Positions 23,331-36,000 of a stretch of 64,000 nucleotides of DNA are shown one piece after another. This DNA comes from Enoplosus armatus. Lineage: Eukaryota > Chordata > Actinopteri > Centrarchiformes > Enoplosidae. A program made the translations under genes and the position numbers. The notes under the pieces are model-generated. The model did no database searches. It saw nothing but the letters and a program-made list of their open reading frames with translations, and had not been told where the DNA came from. Each line of letters opens with the position of its first letter. Position 1 is the stretch's first letter. The stretch is taken from positions 12,935,298 through 12,999,297 of the forward strand of contig NC_092194.1 of the NCBI RefSeq assembly GCF_043641665.1, read 5' to 3'.

Positions 23331-23689
23331 CATGTAAGCTTATTTTGCAAATAAGAGAGAGCTCCTGCATTTGAAGGGCTTTATGCAGTATTGCAGGGAT
23401 TGGCAGGGTCTAGATTTTAAGTTTAATAGCCGTTTTTCAATATTGATCATAAGTGGGAAGAGAAGCTCTGCTCTACACGAATTGTTTGGGCCTGGAAACC
23501 CTAACCTGCACCATTCATACTGTATTATATTGGATCTCTGTTGGATGTTTGTCTCTTTTAATAAAATTGAATAAGCCGGTTGAGCCCTACACTTCAGCTG
23601 CATATACTTCAGTTTACTCCAAATTTTTGTATTACCCAAGGTTTTTAATTTGGTCAAATGTTTTTTAAGCATTTTCTTTGGGAGCATTT

Positions 23690-23800
23690 GTTTTTCTAAT
23701 AATGTTGTGAAGAGCAACAACAATGAAAATACTCCATTACAAATAAAAGCCCTTCATTCAAATGTTTACTCTAGTAAAAGTACTGAAGTTTTGGCAACAA
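23690..23800 (-). repeat. fragment of a teleost dispersed element (same family as 61440-62105)
   Basis: On the minus strand it contains diverged forms of ACTTCAGTACTTTTACTAGA and a GGGCTTTTATTTGTAATGGA block, the latter followed by GTATTTTCATTG. Both correspond to the right half of the copy at 61.4-62.1 kb. It is a short truncated copy. Confidence 0.6.
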
Positions 23801-26138
23801 CCTTTAAGTCATTTATAAAATAACCATTCTCTGACTTTTCTCTTATTGTCACGTTAGTTGTTGCATTTTCATAAATGTCCAAATAGCAGGTAGAACTTTT
23901 GATATCATAGGGCGCTATATGCAGATACAAGTAGAGGGAGAGGAAAGAGATAAACACAGAGAAGACAAGAGGTGATTCTAACGAGCTGAGTGCAGCTATA
24001 TAACGCCAGTCCACTTCCTCTCCCTCTCGCTCTGGCGCTCCACCCGTGCTAAGAGTGGCTGGGCTAAGCCACTCTTGCCCTACATACAGCCTAAACAGCA
24101 GATTACTGACTGTCCCTCTAATCCCATGCACCAGGGCATGTGCCACTGTCACCATGCACCAACCACCCAATCACCCTGCAGCCACCATCACAGTGCCTGC
24201 TGTTCTGCTAGCTGTGCTACCCCCCCCCCGATATCTTCTCTGTTTCTGTTTTTGGTCAGTCATTTTGGATTTTTCAGTTTTATTTCTATCCGAATAAAGC
24301 ATGCTGGAAGCAGAGATATCGAAACACATTCCACTCGCGTCTCCTTCCCCTTCTCTGTGTCTCTCTCTCTGTCTTCCCTAGCAACACCCTGTCCCATCCT
24401 CGTCCTCATCATCCCAGTGCCCCCCACCCTCTCCCAGTTTTAACCTCCTCATGACCACCTGGCGTGGGATATCTTCCTCCAGTCCCTCAGCCTCACCTAA
24501 ACCACCAGGCCTGAGATTAGGGTTAATCTGGACCTTGTGTCATCCTGTATCTATCCACCACCCCCACAGCCCCATTCTTTCCTCCCCCCTCCTCCTCTTT
24601 ACCAAAGAGGCTTTGGTTTAAAATCCTTTATTGTGAACCCTCGCTCCCCTTGCAGTGTCTTTCTGCATGCTGCCAACTGCAACTTTTCCTCCCGCACCAT
24701 ATCCTCAGCCAATCCTTGAACAGATACTGGTAGAACCTGTCCCCAAGCTATGTTGGTTAAGAGATGTGAGCAAAGGATTTTTGCATTGTCTTTCCCTTTA
24801 GAATAAATTTGGAATTGGGCGTGCACATGCACTATGCTAAAATGAAATGCTTGCATGTATATGTGTGCATATGAGCCTGTGGTAATATATGGCTATACTC
24901 AGCAAGTGTGCATGCAGTATGAGGACTTCCCGTAATGCTGTGCACACAATGGTGTAATGGCGTACGAGTGCATCTTCGTGCATATCCATGATTGTTTGAG
25001 AGTGCTTGTTCAATTCATGTGAACAAGGGATTTAGATGAGAGTCTAGAGAATTCATCCTCCACTCTGCAGTCCCAATCACCCAACCCCCAGTACTCTCCC
25101 GGTCCTCTCACCCCCGAGGACAGAGTGAAGGCACGGAGGCCCGAGCTGGATGAAGAGACTCCACAATGGAGCAGAGAGCAAAGATGCGTAGAGAATGAAG
25201 ACAAAAAGAGGAAAAGATACAAAGTGCTAAAGCCCCTTTTGATTTTTTTGTCTCCGGAAATAAATGGCAAATTCTCCCTCAAGCAAAGTCTCCTTTCTTG
25301 AGTTGAAAAGCCAGCAAAAAGCACTTGGCAGACAGAAACGGAGAGTGAATGGAGAGTGAGAGGTAGAGAGGCAGCGAGAGATGTAGGCCAGCAAAAAAAG
25401 TGTCTTATCGTAAGGGGCAGAGAGAAAGACCCTTGAGCATGAGACCCTGCATGAGTTGGAAGCTTTAATGAGAAAGCGGCATGGAGGATCAGTTGAAATG
25501 ATCACAAGATGCTGAGCTTATAATGTTAATGTCAGATTCCTTGTGTAATCATAATCAGCCAGTTTGTTGAGCAGTTTAATTTGTTCCGATTACACAGATA
25601 GTCTGTTCGCTTATTAAAAAGTCTACGTACATGTAACATAATGATTATTTATAGGGTTCACTCATCCCAGCCAGCCAGAGGTTCCTCATGCTTCCAAGAG
25701 ACACACAAACACGTAATACGAACCCAATGACATTAGCGTTATTGTAGCAGATCTTAGTGCATAGAGGTGGGACTGGATGCTAAAGGTCTTCTAAATGGAT
25801 AGGGAATATGGAATCTCAGTACGTTGAGCAAAAAATGAGCAGCAAGATGCGCGATTGACTGGTAGAGCGAGAGTGACTGATTAAAGGGGAGAGAGCGACA
25901 GAACATGCTGAGAAAGGAAAAAGTCGGAGAGTGAGGGGCAAAACGAAGAATGTTCAAAGTGATTGTGCAAGAGTGCAAAATGTCCTCAGAGAGCACGAAA
26001 GAGAGAGCGAGCGATGTAGTTAATGGATGTAAATTAATTGCTGTCATGTGGATTCTGATCCCAATAAATCAGGGTCAGTGTGGTCTCCGGTGCCATCTCT
26101 GCATAGTTGGGAAAAGGCAAGAGGGAGCCTTGATCTGA

Positions 26139-26175
26139 CACACACACACACGCACACACACACACGCACACACAT
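26139..26175. repeat. (CA)n microsatellite, interrupted
   Basis: About 37 bases of CA with two CG interruptions. Confidence 0.9.
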
Positions 26176-27384
26176 ATGTACAAACGCACAAATATACACA
26201 CATACTCTTATTCATATGTAATAAAGCATGAATCTCATGTTAAAAAAGAAATATGAAAAATTTTGAGAAATGTTCTGATCCTTGTGCAATTTGATCACAT
26301 GTAACTTTGTGCACTAATATGTACAGATGTAATGTATCTACTAAATTATGACACAAATATCAGCTGAAATAAATAAAACTGAAAGAAAAGTTGTGTAATA
26401 CATGAAATGACATGTAAATACATGAACCGCAATATAAAATAAAAGTCACTGCAACGCTCCTAACGCATGCCTCTGTATAATCTGCCTACATGGGATATTT
26501 GGGATCCAGCGTGCCGTGCTATAAGATCCCCTTCATCATGAGGGGCTTTTTTAAAAATGCACCTCAAGTCCAAACAGAATACTGGATGCCAACTAGTGCA
26601 GACCTAACTGGGTTATAAATGCAATGTGGTCCAATGAATTAGCCATGCTTATTACTGAAAATTACCACTGTGCTTTCTGCTTAACTAGGCTGCAAAATTG
26701 ATTTACCTTATTTCCCCAGTCTATGACCATCACAAAGACATCCTGTTATTATGAGGGCTATGAGTATTATTGTATGTGTTAATCAGAAAATACATGGACC
26801 ATGTATTTTAATTACAAATCATACAAGGGCAATTTTTAAAACAAAAGCCTTTAAAAAAACGCATTGCCCACACATTAAAAGAAGCTGCCATGCTGCAACA
26901 ACACCAAATCATAATTCGAAAAAAAAACAACCCTGTCAATGCTGTTAACGTTTCCATTTTTTAAAAGACATTTCATTCATTACACTTTACAGTACAGTAT
27001 GCCCCATATTATATACACCGTGTTTTCTTTGATACTGTATGCCCCAAAGCAAATCACTCATGTTCAAACAGTAATATCTGAACATGACAGAAATGGTGCA
27101 AAATGGGAAGTAGGTCACATAGCAATTTATTTGACAAAAAGGGATGGGGGTGGGGAACTGGGGCATGGTGTATGCAGAGGCAGCAGCGAAAAGGGAAGGT
27201 TTTTGGGAACACAGATCAGATAGTGTGTGTTTGCGTATATATGTAGGAGTGATTGTGTATGTATAGGTTAGACCTGGAAGTAAAGTCACAAGCTGTGGTG
27301 GCTCATTCAAGGACTGCTTGGTCAGTATGGATGGCTGGTCTTCTGGCTGATCATGTCTTTTGGTATTTAGTAAATATTACAAAC

Positions 27385-27392
27385 CACACACA

Positions 27393-27457
<65 letters not shown>
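27385..27457. repeat. (CA)n microsatellite
   Basis: About 73 bases of CA with one CATA interruption. Confidence 0.95.
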
Positions 27458-27459
<2 letters not shown>

Positions 27460-30400
27460 GTCAGAGGCTCCATTGCCCACTCTAGAGAAATTGAAACTGA
27501 TATTGCGGTCACTGGACCATATCAGCACATCTGACACAGAGTGTGTCAGCAGCATTGATCAGCTGTCAATGAACTGCCCAGCTACCCCCAACCCCTGACA
27601 CAACTAAACACACACACACAAACACAGTTGAGCTGTGTGTATCGCCACTGATATTTACAGAGTAAATACCCAAAATCCACATAACGTACTGTAAATACAT
27701 GTATTCCCCTGCACAGACACCCACACACTCGTAAGCTCTCTGGCTTCCTCCTGATCCTGTTTAAATCCTGTCATCACTGAACATCACAGCTGTATGATTT
27801 GCAAGTGCCCGAAGGCCATATACCTCGGTATTCTCCGCTGACCTACAGCGCTAAATGCTACATCTAGCTTATCGAGCTGTACAGTTAGACACAGTGAGGA
27901 TGTCTTCAGGTTCACCTCCCTCTGCACCAGAATTTGTGTGTCATTGCTGAAAACCCGGGTGGCGTTTTTTCAGAAGAAAAAAAAAAGAAGCTTTCAATAA
28001 GTAGTGTTTTACATAAAAAATAAATTCTGATGATAGGTGGTGAATTGTACATTTTGAGATTAAACACGTTTTTTCCCTGAAATACACAGGAAGTGGGGAT
28101 GCAACTGATGCAAAAATAAAAATTAGATTTACATTGATTAGTTTCACTGACGTTTTAGGGACATTTCTACGTGAGACATTCTGCAATAAACACTTCTGCA
28201 GCACTGATACGTAGAACTTCCTCAACCAAAGAAGGAAAATAATAAGAATTACAATTCTGCAATTACTTTCCTGAAAATAATTAAAGAATAAATAGAACAT
28301 CAGCCATGAAGATTTGTGTTTTTCATATGGCACCCAAATAATACACGTATACATACAAACAAATCAGTCCGTGGGGCATTAGGTTTATGTGGCCCTATTT
28401 ACATATTGAAAGACTATCTACTGTATAGACTCTCAACACAATCTAGACAATCTGCGCAGACTGCACTGGGGATCCGTAAAGCCACATTAACACATGAGAG
28501 AGGCTCTGGAGCACCAGTCTTTTCTAATGACCCGATAATCCGACCCAAATGCTGCCTGCTTGCTAATCTCTCCATCGGATTACCAAACTAGGGACGAGCA
28601 CTGTCTATTTGTCTCGGCCTGTCTCTCCGTCTTCCTGCCTGTCTGTCTCTCCCAGCTTGTCTCTTTGTATAACTGCTCGCTCTTGTATTTTCCCTTGTAT
28701 TTCTCTGTATGATAAAAAATTCTTTGCTTGCCTCTCTGTGATCTTCCTGACCGTCTGCTAGCAGGGTTGCATGCCCGTTCGCCCCGCTCTCATCCTCACA
28801 CGTACAAGCTTTTAAAATGGAGAACGGGGTAGCAGGACATCAAAATGCAGTCGCAAATCTCTCCTTCCTCTCTTCATGCCAACGTGCACAAGGGTAAACA
28901 AGCCTAACCTAAACATATAAACAGCACAGGATGCATGAAATTCATGGCATGTAATTTATGCCCATAAATAATACGTTTCCAGCCTTCTCTAAGAAACAGA
29001 CAAAAAATATATATTTGACACAAATTGGAAGGAGTGGACAAGTGTAATTCACAAAAACAAATAAAGGAAAAGGGGATTCATTTTTGCTCGTGCTTCCATT
29101 TAAACTGCCTTCGCTCACATTCTCTCTTAAAATCCGTCTCTCTATCCCTCAGAAATGGAAGGCCAAGCTGTCTCTATCGTTCCACCCCAAAGCTCTGCTG
29201 CAATATTATTGTGCATTTCATGTAAACAGATCTAAACTAATGTCCTATTTGTCACACATCAACCATGTCTGATTCTATATATTTACTATAAAACACTGCC
29301 ACTGTTTTCTGCCTGCGAGGCCCCACAAAATGTCTCTTTGATTTTACAGAAATCACTTCATGTCTGCCTCCGTGTGTGTGTGTGTGTGTGCATCTGTGGT
29401 GTGTTTGCATGTGTATGCATGAGTTTATGTGTGTTTGGACGGAGCCGCGTCTCTGTCTTATACGCTGTGGCTCAAACTGCAGTTGACAGTCTGCAAAAAC
29501 TTCTGAGATTTAGCTTTTCATAAAATAACAACTAATACTAAGTGAACATGTCTGAATTATCCTTCTATACCTGGCAGTTTGTGCAGATTTGGCGACAGAC
29601 GAGAGGCAGATTGTATTTTCCATGAAAAATAATATATCAAATTCTAGGATATTTTACCCCATCAAGGTATGCAATTCTGCACGATATTGAAATAGATATT
29701 TTAGGCTTTTACTAAAATGGAGATCAAAGGGTGTGAAGTAAATGTGTGTCAGATCTCTACTGGAAAGACATGCAGCCGTTTAGCCTGCATGGTTTTGGTA
29801 ATGTCTGACAAATATCACCCTACCAGCAGCGACTGAACCAGACAATTCAAACTTCCAACATTACTTGTTAATGCACTTACAGATGAACTTAGCGTACGGA
29901 AATTATCCCAAGAACACAAAAAACTGGGATACTAGCCTCTTTGACATTACTAAAAAAAAGGGCAATCACCTCAACAGCTCTTATGTTTACCCTAAAATGT
30001 GTTTTGACTTTCAATGTTCATAAAACAATTACTGCACTAATTTTTCTAACGCTTCAAGCACATAAATGTAATTGAAATATTGATAGAAGAGAGTGTTTCA
30101 TTTGATTTCATTTGTGAAATGTCACTGCCTCAACTCCTGCATATAGGACTGCAGATGTGATATGGAAGCACTGTGGCATAGGTCTAAACCGGAAAAAAAA
30201 AGTAAAACCAAGAGTGACAGCCAGTAAAAGCAAAAATTCTTGAATACAATGGGATCAGTCAAAACACGAACACATAAAAAAAATATACTCATACAGAATG
30301 GATCTCTTCCTGCATAGATATGACAGCTGTAGATGTCGACACATTTCAAAATAATGAGAAAGGTTAGGAGCGGGGATATCGGGATGAGCTAAGTGGGGAA

Positions 30401-30617
30401 GTGAGGCATGAGACGGAGAAGAGCAATGGAGGGCTGGAGGGAGCGAGAGATGGAAAAGGATTGGTGAAAAAAAAAGAGTTGAGGTGGGCCCTGGTAGATT
30501 CAGAGCTGTTAGTGGACGAGTGTGTGCGTGCATGTGTGTGTGTAAGAGGGGGGGGTGTTAACTGCGGCTGTCCATTTCCCGGGATCAGCTGATGGCCGCG
30601 GATGATGGAGCAGAGAG

Positions 30618-30630
30618 GGGTCAAGGGTCA
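30618..30630 (+). promoter_or_regulatory. DR1 nuclear-receptor element
   Basis: Two GGGTCA half-sites separated by one A (30618-30623 and 30625-30630), followed by AAG. This is a good DR1, of the type bound by HNF4, COUP-TF or RXR heterodimers. Confidence 0.5.
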
Positions 30631-31216
30631 AAGCCTTGCATTGTCAGCCTAGCCCCGCTCTCCCGTGGGGTTTTCTCCCTCTCTCTGCCCCCTCCTCCCA
30701 CCCGTCCCCCTGCTGCCTCCTGCACATTTACATACATTTATCAACACCGAGCGTCGCCGAGGCTCGCTGGGCGAGAGGATGCACTGCATGCATTACTGGC
30801 TGGCTACCCCTGCAGTCTGCGCCGCTGCAGCTCGTGCATCCACTGCAAAGCATTTCATATTGTGTTCAAGCACTGGTGCATGATACGTATGTACATCTGC
30901 ATGAAATGTGTTTGCGAATGTGTTGTATATGTGTACAGACTGGTGTGAGTGTCTACAAGCACATCTGCGTGTGTGTGTGTGTGTAGGTGCAGGACAAGAC
31001 AGGGCCCCCCCCCCCATCCAGTATTAGGACTACCCTCCTCACCCCTTGTCCCCCCTCCCATTCCCACTGCCCCCCCCCCACACACACCTCCCCCACTTTG
31101 CCTGTGTAATCCCTGCCAGCTGGCCCCGTTGGCTAATCCCTCTGCACTGATCAGCTGGGCCACGCATCCAGTACGGGACAGGACAGGGACAGGGGCAGAT
31201 AGGGGCGGGACGCTAT

Positions 31217-31265
<49 letters not shown>

Positions 31266-31290
31266 TGCATGTGTGTGTGTGTGTGCGTGT
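31217..31290. repeat. (GT)n microsatellite
   Basis: A GT run with one CTGCAT interruption, inside the GC-rich region. Confidence 0.95.
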
Positions 31291-32176
31291 GAGGTGGGGG
31301 GTGGTGTCAACCAGAAAGCATAAATTGAAGCCCGTGCCTTCGCCTCAGCGCAGTGTGTCTGTGTGTGAGCCAGTTGCCTGTTCCTCCTCGTCCGTCCATC
31401 CCTTATCTCTGTCCTTCTCCTCCTTCTCCCTTGGATCCTCATACATATATACCTACCCGGCTTATATATGTATATTTTACATCGTGGGCTTTTTGTCTTC
31501 CTTTTTGGTTTTGTCTTGAGCAGATCCAAATGGATTTTTCTAATGGTGGTGACTGGGTAGAATTTAGCTGAGTTTTTTTTTTTCCTGCTACCCTCTCTCC
31601 TCTTTCCCCTGACTGCATGCGTGACACCTGCCTGCCTCCCGTCCCTTCAGCCCCCTTGTCCGCCATCCCACCACCCCCCGTGTGCCTGCTCCCCTGCTCT
31701 TCCCAACCCACAAGGACCTTCACAGGATGGAGCTGCGCAGTCACAGTGACAACTACAGCAACAACAATAACAAAACCAGGACCAAGGACCTGAAGGAGGA
31801 AATACTCTGCAGCCCCTCTGCTGTTTTTTTTGCCTCGTCTTTAGAGAGGAAGGATGTAATTGATCTGAGCAAACCCTATTCAGCTTGTGCTACAGCAGTA
31901 TTTTATAGGCAAATATAGAAAGGAAGTGAGCGCAGCGGTCAAGAGTTTAAAAAGAAAGGGATTTTAAATGTAACAGTTGCAATTTTTGTCTGGATGTGAG
32001 AGTCTTGTGTAATGGCAAGGAAGCTAAATTGTGTTTTTGCTTTTTGTTATACATCAGTATTTACTCTTTGCTAAATTATTTGTTGGTGCATGTAATTATT
32101 AATCTGAAGAGGGAGACTGTTGTTATTTAGATCCTGTTTTCCAGGCTGTACATGGCTATAGTTACATGCGCAGAGT

Positions 32177-32179
<3 letters not shown>

Positions 32180-32241
<62 letters not shown>
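32180..32241. repeat. (AG)n microsatellite
   Basis: About 62 bases of pure AG, a homopurine tract about 930 bases upstream of the mir-124 hairpin. Confidence 0.96.
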
Positions 32242-32243
<2 letters not shown>

Positions 32244-33171
32244 AGTAGAGAAGAGATGGAGAGTAGGAGGGAGGGAGCGAGGGAGGGTAAGGGGGGAGAT
32301 AACGACACAGCTTTACCAACTGTAATGAAGAACTGCTTGGTCTGATTAAACCGCACCAAGCTCTTAACCAGGAACAGCGGAGGCAGTGGCTATGACGAGG
32401 ATAAGGTATAGTCACGCATCGCAGTGTGCACTCATAAATATCTAGTCGTCATCCTTTGTTTTGCTCTGAGGGGAAGATGGTCTGCAGGAATGGTAGCAAT
32501 CAGGTAGCTGGGCTGCTGCTCTCTTTATGGTGCAACAAAGGTAGCTGTGCTCGCTCGCTCTATCTCACTCCCTGTTTCTCTGCGCTCTCCTCTCTCTGTG
32601 GTGCTTTTTAATGATGTGCTGTAGTATGTGTATACAGAGAATGCCTTAATGCTGCAACTGCTGCTTTTATCATCACTAGATGTATTTAATTTTTTGTTTT
32701 ATGCACATTTTGTAGCTGGAAACCTTTTCTTGCACATCCACAAACGCATGCATGCATTCACACACTCTGGGCTGTTCAGTCAGAGGAATCACAATGTCAT
32801 TGGCTTGTATCATATATATTGTTTTTTTCCCTGTATTGTCTGTATAGAAAACCTGTTTTCATTGCAAAGGGAGAATGCATGTTGGCGTGGGATTAGCATG
32901 CAATGTACTTTGACGTGTGAAAGGACCGCATAGCCGCCTCCGAGATCACAGGTGAGGAGAGAGGAAGGAGAAAGTCAAACAGGGATGGACCGGCAAAATA
33001 CAACAATAGGATGTACTTTTAAGATCGAGAAAGTGACAGCGTTTAGCAAATAGTGTTCATGTTGAAAAATGCTGTAGAACATGATGACAAAGGAGGGAAA
33101 GTGTTTGCTAAGGGGGTAAGTGACAGAGGACAACAGGACATGAAAAGGAACATTTTGGAAGTTTGGGTTTG

Positions 33172-33245
33172 AGCTCTTTGTGTTCACAGTGGACCTTGAT
33201 TTAATTTCAATACAATTAAGGCACGCGGTGAATGCCAAGAGAGAA
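33172..33245 (+). ncRNA. mir124: microRNA precursor mir-124
   Basis: The 3' arm contains the perfect mature miR-124-3p TAAGGCACGCGGTGAATGCC at 33217-33236. The 5' arm at 33179-33200 reads TGTTCACAGTGGACCTTGAT after two further bases and matches miR-124-5p with a small change. The arms pair across an AT-rich loop (TTAATTTCAATACAA), and flanking CUCU and AGAG extend the stem. The seed AAGGCAC is intact. miR-124 is the main brain microRNA of bilaterians and represses non-neuronal transcripts, including PTBP1. The position upstream of and divergent from msra matches human MIR124-1. Only the paralogue number depends on that synteny. Confidence 0.97.
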
Positions 33246-33947
33246 GCCACGGTCTTCGCTCACCTGAGAGAGCAGCATAAAGCCACGACAGGACAGGAGA
33301 GCGGCAACTGGTAACTACACAGATGGATGTTCGCTACAATCCTATGAGATTAACTAGAGAAGCAGGAGAAGAAGCATTAGGCAAAGAGGTTACAGAGCAG
33401 TGACCTAAGACGCGCACAGATCAGTTAACGCAAGCCAGACAAATCTAGGAGAGGTATTATTGAGACATACAGGAAATGCAGTAGAGGGAATTGCACCATA
33501 ATCACTGGGCACCAGTCTAAGTAATACACTGGTTTCCATAATGACAGAACAGACAGAGCCATAGGCAGCCTACCAGTGTCGGTCCTGTGGCCAAATGGAC
33601 AGAGGGATCACACCAGGGGGATTGGCCATGTGGTGACAGAGGGCCACTTCAAAGGTCTGTGTGTTTACGCATGAGCGTACACTTGCCTTATCTGAGAGGA
33701 AGATGGAAAAACAGAATGAGAATCCTATAAGAGCACGATGTGCAGTTGTAGGTGAATTATTTTACTCAGCTCTGCCTATCATAAAAGGCAACAACCTCAT
33801 GAATCATCCTCATGCATGCTGATTTATTTTATTTCAAATTACCATGACCATCCATACGCTTTTGAACCATAAGTTAAATTAAAACATTTTTTTGTATGAG
33901 TTTCAATATCATGCCTTTGTTTGTGTTCTTGTTCTGCAAAAAGTCTC

Positions 33948-33953
33948 AATAAA
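33948..33953 (+). terminator. poly(A) signal AATAAA, candidate end of the mir-124 host transcript
   Basis: AATAAA lies about 700 bases after the hairpin, in the context GTCTCAATAAAGAATGG, and is followed by T-rich sequence. Assignment to the host transcript rests on position and strand only. Confidence 0.4.
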
Positions 33954-35680
33954 GAATGGACAACATTTCTATTTGTACTATCTAGCATTTCTTTTCAAAG
34001 TAAAAAACGGCCTAAAGCACATCAAGTAATTTAAATAATGAGCTTCATTTCAACTCCTATAATCACAGAGCTGCATCAAATGATTCGGGCTGTAAATCGC
34101 TGGAGGCGATAGAGATGTAAGTTGACCTACATCTCAGACGATGGAGGCGGAATAAGCAAAAAAAAAATGAAATTGTGGATTTTTGTATAGATTCCTCTCA
34201 ATCTGTTTTACTTACTGCTGTAGCTTTAATTCTAGATTTTATTCAATGCTAGTCTATTCAAAAAATGACTCAATGTGTTTATTGTAGGACGAATGGATGG
34301 AACAATCGCTAAAACAATCATAGTCAGTACAAAAGAGAGATTTAAAGATAAACGCATGAATACATCTTGCATCTATATGCATCTATATTTGTCCTATATG
34401 CTTCTTTATGTGTTGATACACCAGTGGATGACATTTCATTATTGCCTGTCACCTCCACACAATTAGAGTGTGCAGAGGGCAAGTGTGCCACATATGTTGA
34501 GACAGAGGTCATCAACTGTTTTCAGGCCCCTTTGCCTCGTCTACACATTATGCATTTTCAAAACTCTCAATAGAATTGGGACACTAGGAGAAATGAGGGG
34601 GTAATACTCAATATGTCAACAGTGCGGGACCCCTGGCGATGGTGAGCAGGTGACCGCATGTAGGAGGGCCCTCACGTGCTGAAAACATTCATCATCATGA
34701 CATTTTCTTTTTCCTAAATAGCATACATATTTTATTTTATTTTTAGCTCCTGCTGCTTTTAGTTATGATGCAAAATAATGCTGATGAACTGGTGACAGGT
34801 GTGGAATTATAGGCCTTTTTAAGGGCATTTTTGTCCATGTTTAAAAAATTAAAACACATAAAATCACTTTATTTACATGTAAATATTGAAGCAAAAACCA
34901 TACAAGTAAGATATGATAAAATGGCTGAACATATATGATTTTCTTTTGCTGAAAATATAGCAGTCAAAAGCTATTGTCCAATATTTTCAGCTTTACTACT
35001 GTTTTTATTTTTTTTAATTATTTTTTTTAATATTAGAGGCTTTCCGAAACAAAACGCACGAGAAGAGAAAGAAATCTAATTTAGTCATGTAAATAGAGGT
35101 CGGGTTGGCGACATGGTGAAGCGTCACTAATGGAAGAAAGAGATGGATGCCTTATGATAATGAGGGGAAAATAAAGCAGAACCATGACCTTGCAGTGCAA
35201 TATGAACCCACAGACACAACGCACCTAATGTGTCGCTCTCTCACTGAACAATACCTCCAACAGCACAAAATACAACAGACAAATATTTCACACATTTTCC
35301 TACACGACTACAGAAATGCAGGGTCGCGGAGTCTAATCTCTGACATGTTAAACAAGTAATATATAATCTCTTAAACGAGTCAACGCAAAAATAGGATAAC
35401 CAGTGAATAGTTACTGGTCATTTTGTATTGTTTTTAACGTAGCCCATCCTTTTTAATCGTGTTTAAATTGCAGCCTATTATGTATTTAGTCAATAGTGTC
35501 AAGATTTGCACGTGAAAAAAGTCCTTCACCTACAAACACACACACACACACACACAGTGAGGAATTTCTCCGTTCACCACTGCAGGGCAACTTATTTTGT
35601 TTCTCCATCTCCTCTATGCATTCAGCTTGATGTGCGCTCAGAGATGTGAGTGCTGACCTCCTCCCCTCCTCCTTCATCTC

Positions 35681-35708
35681 CCCTCCTCCTCCTCCTCCTC
35701 CTCCTCCA
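35681..35708. repeat. (TCC)n microsatellite
   Basis: A short pure trinucleotide run next to a CpG-rich block. It reads as a polyglycine frame on the minus strand, which is probably not coding. Confidence 0.9.
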
Positions 35709-35739
35709 CCACTTTCTCCCCATGGTCCCATTTCCCTTT

Positions 35740-36000
35740 CTTCTCCTCCATCGTCTCGGTGGCTGTAGCTGCCTCTCTTTTATGGCCGTTCATTTGCATC
35801 CCAGGAGGGGCTAACAGGCGTCCCCAGAGACGCGCAGATAAGGGTCACAGGAGATCCCCCTCGAGGCAGCGTGTTTGCCACGCACCCTCAACGCAGACAC
35901 GACACGTGCCGTCGACCCCCCCACCTCTCCCTCGACACCCGCACAACGCAAGCACACTCACACACACTCACACACAAGCAGTTGTTCTCTTACCAAAACC
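35740..36000. promoter_or_regulatory. small CpG-rich block with octamer motif
   Basis: A CpG-enriched stretch in an otherwise AT-rich interval, with the perfect octamer ATTTGCAT (35792-35799). It could be a promoter or enhancer near mir-124. I could not attach it to any exon. Confidence 0.3.

Larger units (their letters stand above)
19601..30500. other. intergenic DNA between msra and the mir-124 unit
   Basis: I could not support any protein-coding exon here on either strand. The frames present are short, low-complexity or without family resemblance. Contents are microsatellites, an old retroposon-like tract (22.7-23.3 kb), a fragment of a dispersed element (23.7 kb) and an AT-balanced block at 22.14-22.46 kb with regulatory motifs. 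Developmental enhancers are common around mir-124 loci, so part may be regulatory. Confidence 0.6.
30560..31400 (+). promoter_or_regulatory. GC-rich candidate promoter region of the mir-124 host transcript
   Basis: This is the most GC- and CpG-rich sequence upstream of the mir-124 hairpin. It includes GCCGCGG, CGAGCGTCGCCGAGG and GGGGCGGGACG stretches, interrupted by C and GT tracts. A DR1 element sits at its left edge. Mammalian mir-124 genes come from CpG-island host non-coding transcripts (for example Rncr3), so a start here is plausible. No start site can be read from sequence. Confidence 0.4.
30560..33953 (+). ncRNA. inferred mir-124 host non-coding transcript (extent approximate)
   Basis: This entry marks the span from the GC-rich candidate promoter to the first good poly(A) signal after the hairpin. 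Inside it are a polypyrimidine/AG acceptor-like site ending at 31650 and a donor-like CACAGGTGAG near 32949-32958, so the transcript may be spliced. Short frames are present (one at 31727-31918 starts MELRSHSDNYSNNNNKTRTK), but no known protein is encoded. Host transcripts of mir-124 in mammals are long non-coding RNAs. Boundaries are an inference. Confidence 0.35.

Noticed and set aside
31140..31200. REST/RE1 site near mir-124 (GGACAG repeats)
   Set aside because: Right-half GGACAG motifs are present, but the left half and spacing do not fit RE1.
30855..31529. A 224-codon minus-strand frame
   Set aside because: It runs through GT and C-rich tracts, has no family resemblance and lies antisense to the presumed mir-124 host promoter.
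32975..33250. A 91-codon minus-strand frame over 33.0-33.25 kb
   Set aside because: It is antisense to the mir-124 hairpin and is open by chance.
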